From: Candidatus Koribacter versatilis Ellin345
GTDB lineage: Bacteria; Acidobacteriota; Terriglobia; Terriglobales; Acidobacteriaceae
Length of the DNA: 64,000 bases
Assembly: GCF_000014005.1 (NCBI RefSeq)
Contig: NC_008009.1
Span: 4,650,001 to 4,714,000 of the forward strand
Direction of reading: 5' to 3'
Below, piece after piece: positions 61,156 to 64,000 of the stretch. The stretch's first letter is position 1. The number at the start of each line of letters is the position of its first letter. Position numbers and translations under genes: made by a program. The notes under the pieces were generated by a model that worked only from the letters and a program-made list of their open reading frames with translations, made no database searches and was not told where the DNA came from.

Positions 61156-64000
61156 ATGATGACAGGCTCACAAGTACGCCGCCGCTTTCTGGATTTCTTT
61201 ATCTCCAAGGGCCACAAAGAGGTCCACTCTTCGTCGCTGGTGCCCGCCAACGACCCGACGTTGCTGTTCACCAACGCGGGCATGAACCAATTCAAAGATG
61301 TCTTTCTCGGAGTCGAGAAGCGCGACTACAACCGCGCTACTACCTCGCAGAAGTGCGTCCGCGCGGGCGGCAAACATAACGACCTGGAGAATGTTGGGTT
61401 CACCAACCGTCACCATACCTTCTTCGAGATGCTCGGCAACTTCAGCTTTGGCGACTACTTCAAGAAGGACGCGATTGCCTACGCATGGGAGCTGGTGACA
61501 TCGCCTGACTGGTATGGGATGCAGCAGGACAAGCTCTACGCGACGATTTTCAAGGGCGAGAACGGCGTGCCGCGCGACGACGAGGCCTACCAGCTCTGGC
61601 TCGACGTGGGTGTCCCCAAAGAGCGCGTCTTCGAAATGGGGATGAAAGACAATTTCTGGGCGATGGGCGACACCGGCCCTTGCGGTCCGTGCTCGGAGTT
61701 GCACTACGACATGGGCGTAGCTTCGTCCGACAAGAAGAACCCGGAGTGTGCCGCGGGGGAATGCAAGTTCCCGTGCGAATGCGGGCGGTATGTCGAGATC
61801 TGGAATTTGGTGTTCATGCAGTTCGACCGCGATGCCAGCGGCACACTGAATCCACTGCCGAAGCCTTCGATTGATACCGGCGCCGGCCTGGAGCGCGTGA
61901 CGGCGGTGATGCAGGGTGTGGTGTCGAACTACGACACGGATTTGTTTACGCCGCTGATTAAGCGCGCGGCGGAACTGACCGACGTTGACGAGAAGAGAGA
62001 AGAAGCGAAAGAGTCGCAGTCGAAGAGCGCAGCCTCGTTGCGAGTAATCGCCGACCACTCGCGGGCGGCAACGTTCCTGATCAGTGATGGCGTGATTCCG
62101 GCCAACGAAGGCCGCGGCTACGTGCTGCGCAAGATCATTAGGCGCGGGATTCGCCACGGACGTCTGCTCGGACAGAACAAACCGTTCCTGCACGACATGG
62201 TCTATGCGGTACGCGACCTGATGCAGGATGCGTATCCGGAGCTGAAAGAGACAGCGGACCGGGTGGCGAAGACGGTACTGGCAGAAGAGACACGGTTTGC
62301 GAACACACTGGATATTGGGCTGAAGAAACTGGATGAAGACCTCGCCTCATTGGCAGAGACGACTCGGGAATTGGGCCGGCTTTCGTGGGAAGAGCCAAAG
62401 CCCGTCGAATTTGCGCTTAAGGAAGTTGCTCGCCATGTCTTTGTGGTCGCGCAGATGCTCAGTCCGGGTATGACTTTTGACACGCCCGGTCATGGTTTCT
62501 TACTAAGAAGAGGTATTTACCGGGCCTGGATGGATTTGAAGGCTGTCGGGCTCGACAGAGTCGTGCGACTTTCCGAGATTGCAGAGGCGCTCTCGGAGGG
62601 CGAAACCGGACGTGTTCAAAGTGTTGCTAAGAACCTAGCACACACTAAGCAGATCCTAGACGCAGAGCAGGAACGACTGCAGAGTGCCTCATCTCAACTC
62701 GAGTTCGAATTGGACGCTATGGAAGCTGAGAAAAAGCTCGCAGAAAATCCTGAAATGCTCGCTGAGCAAGTGCGAGAGGTATTCGGACCCGCTCTCGAAG
62801 AGAAGGTAATCAATGAGCTGCGCGGCAAACTGCAAAGCCGTCCCGTCTACTCAGGCGACAAAGCTTTCAAGCTTTACGACACGTTCGGCTTGCCGCTCGA
62901 TTTCATGGTAGATGCCGCACGCGACCAAGGGATCGAATTCGATCAGGCGGGCTTCGACGCGGCGATGGAATCGCAGCGCGAAACGGCACGCGCCTCTTGG
63001 AAGGGGGGATCGAAGTTAAGCGCCAGCCCTATTTATAGAGAACTTGCCGAGGAGCTTGGAACGAAGCCATATCCCGGTCAACTTGCTGGCGGACATCCAA
63101 TGATCACTCCACAGTCGATCTTTGTCGGATACACCAGTACTGAATTCAAGGGAGCCACGGTGCTGGCAATCATTTCGAATGGGGCAAGTGTCGCTCAGCT
63201 AGCTCCGGGAGATGTCGCGGAGATGGTTCTCGATTACACGCCGTTCTATTCGGAATCCGGCGGACAGATTGGCGACACTGGCTGGCTCTACGATTCCACG
63301 GGCAATACGGTTGTCGCGGAAGTCGAGACGGTACAGTCTCCGGTGCAGGGTGTTCGTGCGCACAAGGTGACGGCGCGGCAGAACATCGCCGTCGGCGACA
63401 AGCTGAATGCCGTCGTCAATGCCGACGTCCGGCGCGCGACCATGCGCAATCACACCGGTACGCATCTGCTGCATGCCGCGTTGCGCGAGGTATTGGGCAA
63501 GCACGTGAAGCAGGCGGGATCGCTGGTGGATCCCGCGAAGCTGCGCTTTGATTTCTCGCACTTCACCGGAGTGGCGGATGAAGAACTGCAGGACATTGAA
63601 GACATCGTCAACAAGGAAGTGCTCAAGAACGATCGCGTGGAAGTGATCGAGAACGTGCCGATTGACGTCGCGGTCAACGAGTACAAAGCGATGGCACTCT
63701 TCGGCGAGAAGTACGGGGACCGGGTGCGGGTAATCAAGATCGGCGATTTTTCGACCGAGCTTTGCGGCGGCACCCATACGCTGGCAACCGGTGAGATCGG
63801 CCTGATCAAAGTGCTTCACGAAGGCAGCGTGTCGAGTGGCGTGCGGCGTCTTGAGGCCGTTACCGGCGAAAATTCGGTGCGGCACTTCCGCAAAGATCAC
63901 GAACTCGAAGGCGTGGTTTCGACGATCGTACGTCCGTCGGAAGGCCTCAGCCCGGCGCAGGCGTTGAAGTTCGAGCTTGACCGGCGCGAAGAAGAGATTA
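61156..64000 (+). CDS. alaS: Alanyl-tRNA synthetase with a large internal insertion (3' end outside window)
   Basis: About 948 residues lie in the window. The start is ATG 61156 (or the next codon). The catalytic domain has [18 protein letters not shown] near 29-46. The helical tRNA-binding region ends [14 protein letters not shown] near 395. An insertion of about 165 residues, open in frame, follows at about 397-565 before [17 protein letters not shown]. The editing domain is intact: [12 protein letters not shown] near 766 and CGGTH near 872. The enzyme charges tRNA-Ala and edits mischarged seryl-tRNA. Bases 62344-62850 encode the insertion, which lacks intein motifs. A TAAAAT hexamer lies 18 bases before the ATG. 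Confidence 0.94.

Noticed and set aside
62344-62850. Intein inside alaS
   Set aside because: There is no Cys/Ser at the start, no terminal His-Asn followed by Cys/Ser/Thr, and no homing endonuclease motif; the segment is simply helical.

Overview
The window looks like chromosome of a high-GC Acidobacteriota bacterium of the Koribacter/Terriglobia type. This is inferred from gene content, not from a marker-gene comparison. The supporting features are two Pkn-type Ser/Thr kinases fused to TolB-like and TPR regions, a VWFA-related secreted protein, many secreted beta-propeller, beta-helix and TPR proteins, a DUF2490 protein, and several families of GC-rich palindromic intergenic repeats.

Layout. 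0-2.4 kb: 5' part of a secreted BNR-repeat protein on the minus strand. 2.6-10.7 kb: a secreted M64 metallopeptidase, a kinase-TPR protein, an AmgK-like sugar kinase fused to a RapZ C-terminal domain and overlapping a MurU-like nucleotidyltransferase (probable peptidoglycan sugar salvage), and an APC transporter. 10.7-26.8 kb: exported proteins (lipoprotein, TPR, beta-helix, NHL, OmpA-like, PhoD), a cytochrome b plus Tat-exported molybdopterin protein pair, an enoyl-CoA hydratase-like protein, and an ArsR/AHSA1/DinB cluster.

26.85-39.91 kb is a probable genomic island. Its right edge is tRNA-Pro(GGG), into which the last codons of a large serine recombinase read. Its left edge is a degenerate copy of the same tRNA 3' end, and two more AATGGTCGG-type repeats lie just inside. 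Its right-hand module has two tiny ORFs, a putative rolling-circle Rep and the recombinase, with GC hairpins over two of the start sites. Its cargo is an outer-membrane protein, an alkylsulfatase, a Tat-exported beta-carbonic anhydrase, a VWFA protein and a DUF2490 protein.

39.9-64 kb returns to core genes: yggX, rnr, bactofilin, murJ, ppa, soxR with a textbook SoxR box driving a flavin reductase and a SnoaL-like protein, a GT-C glycosyltransferase, an MFS transporter, an Hsp15-like S4 protein, two overlapping DUF2157-type membrane proteins, a second kinase-TPR receptor, DinB, an amidohydrolase, and alaS running off the right edge. The alaS product carries an unusual in-frame insertion of about 165 residues.

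The strongest items for follow-up are the AmgK-RapZ-C fusion with MurU, the Rep plus serine-recombinase element at tRNA-Pro, the AlaRS insertion, and the repeat families. No rRNA operon or CRISPR array was seen. All homology statements come from reading motifs; no database search was run.
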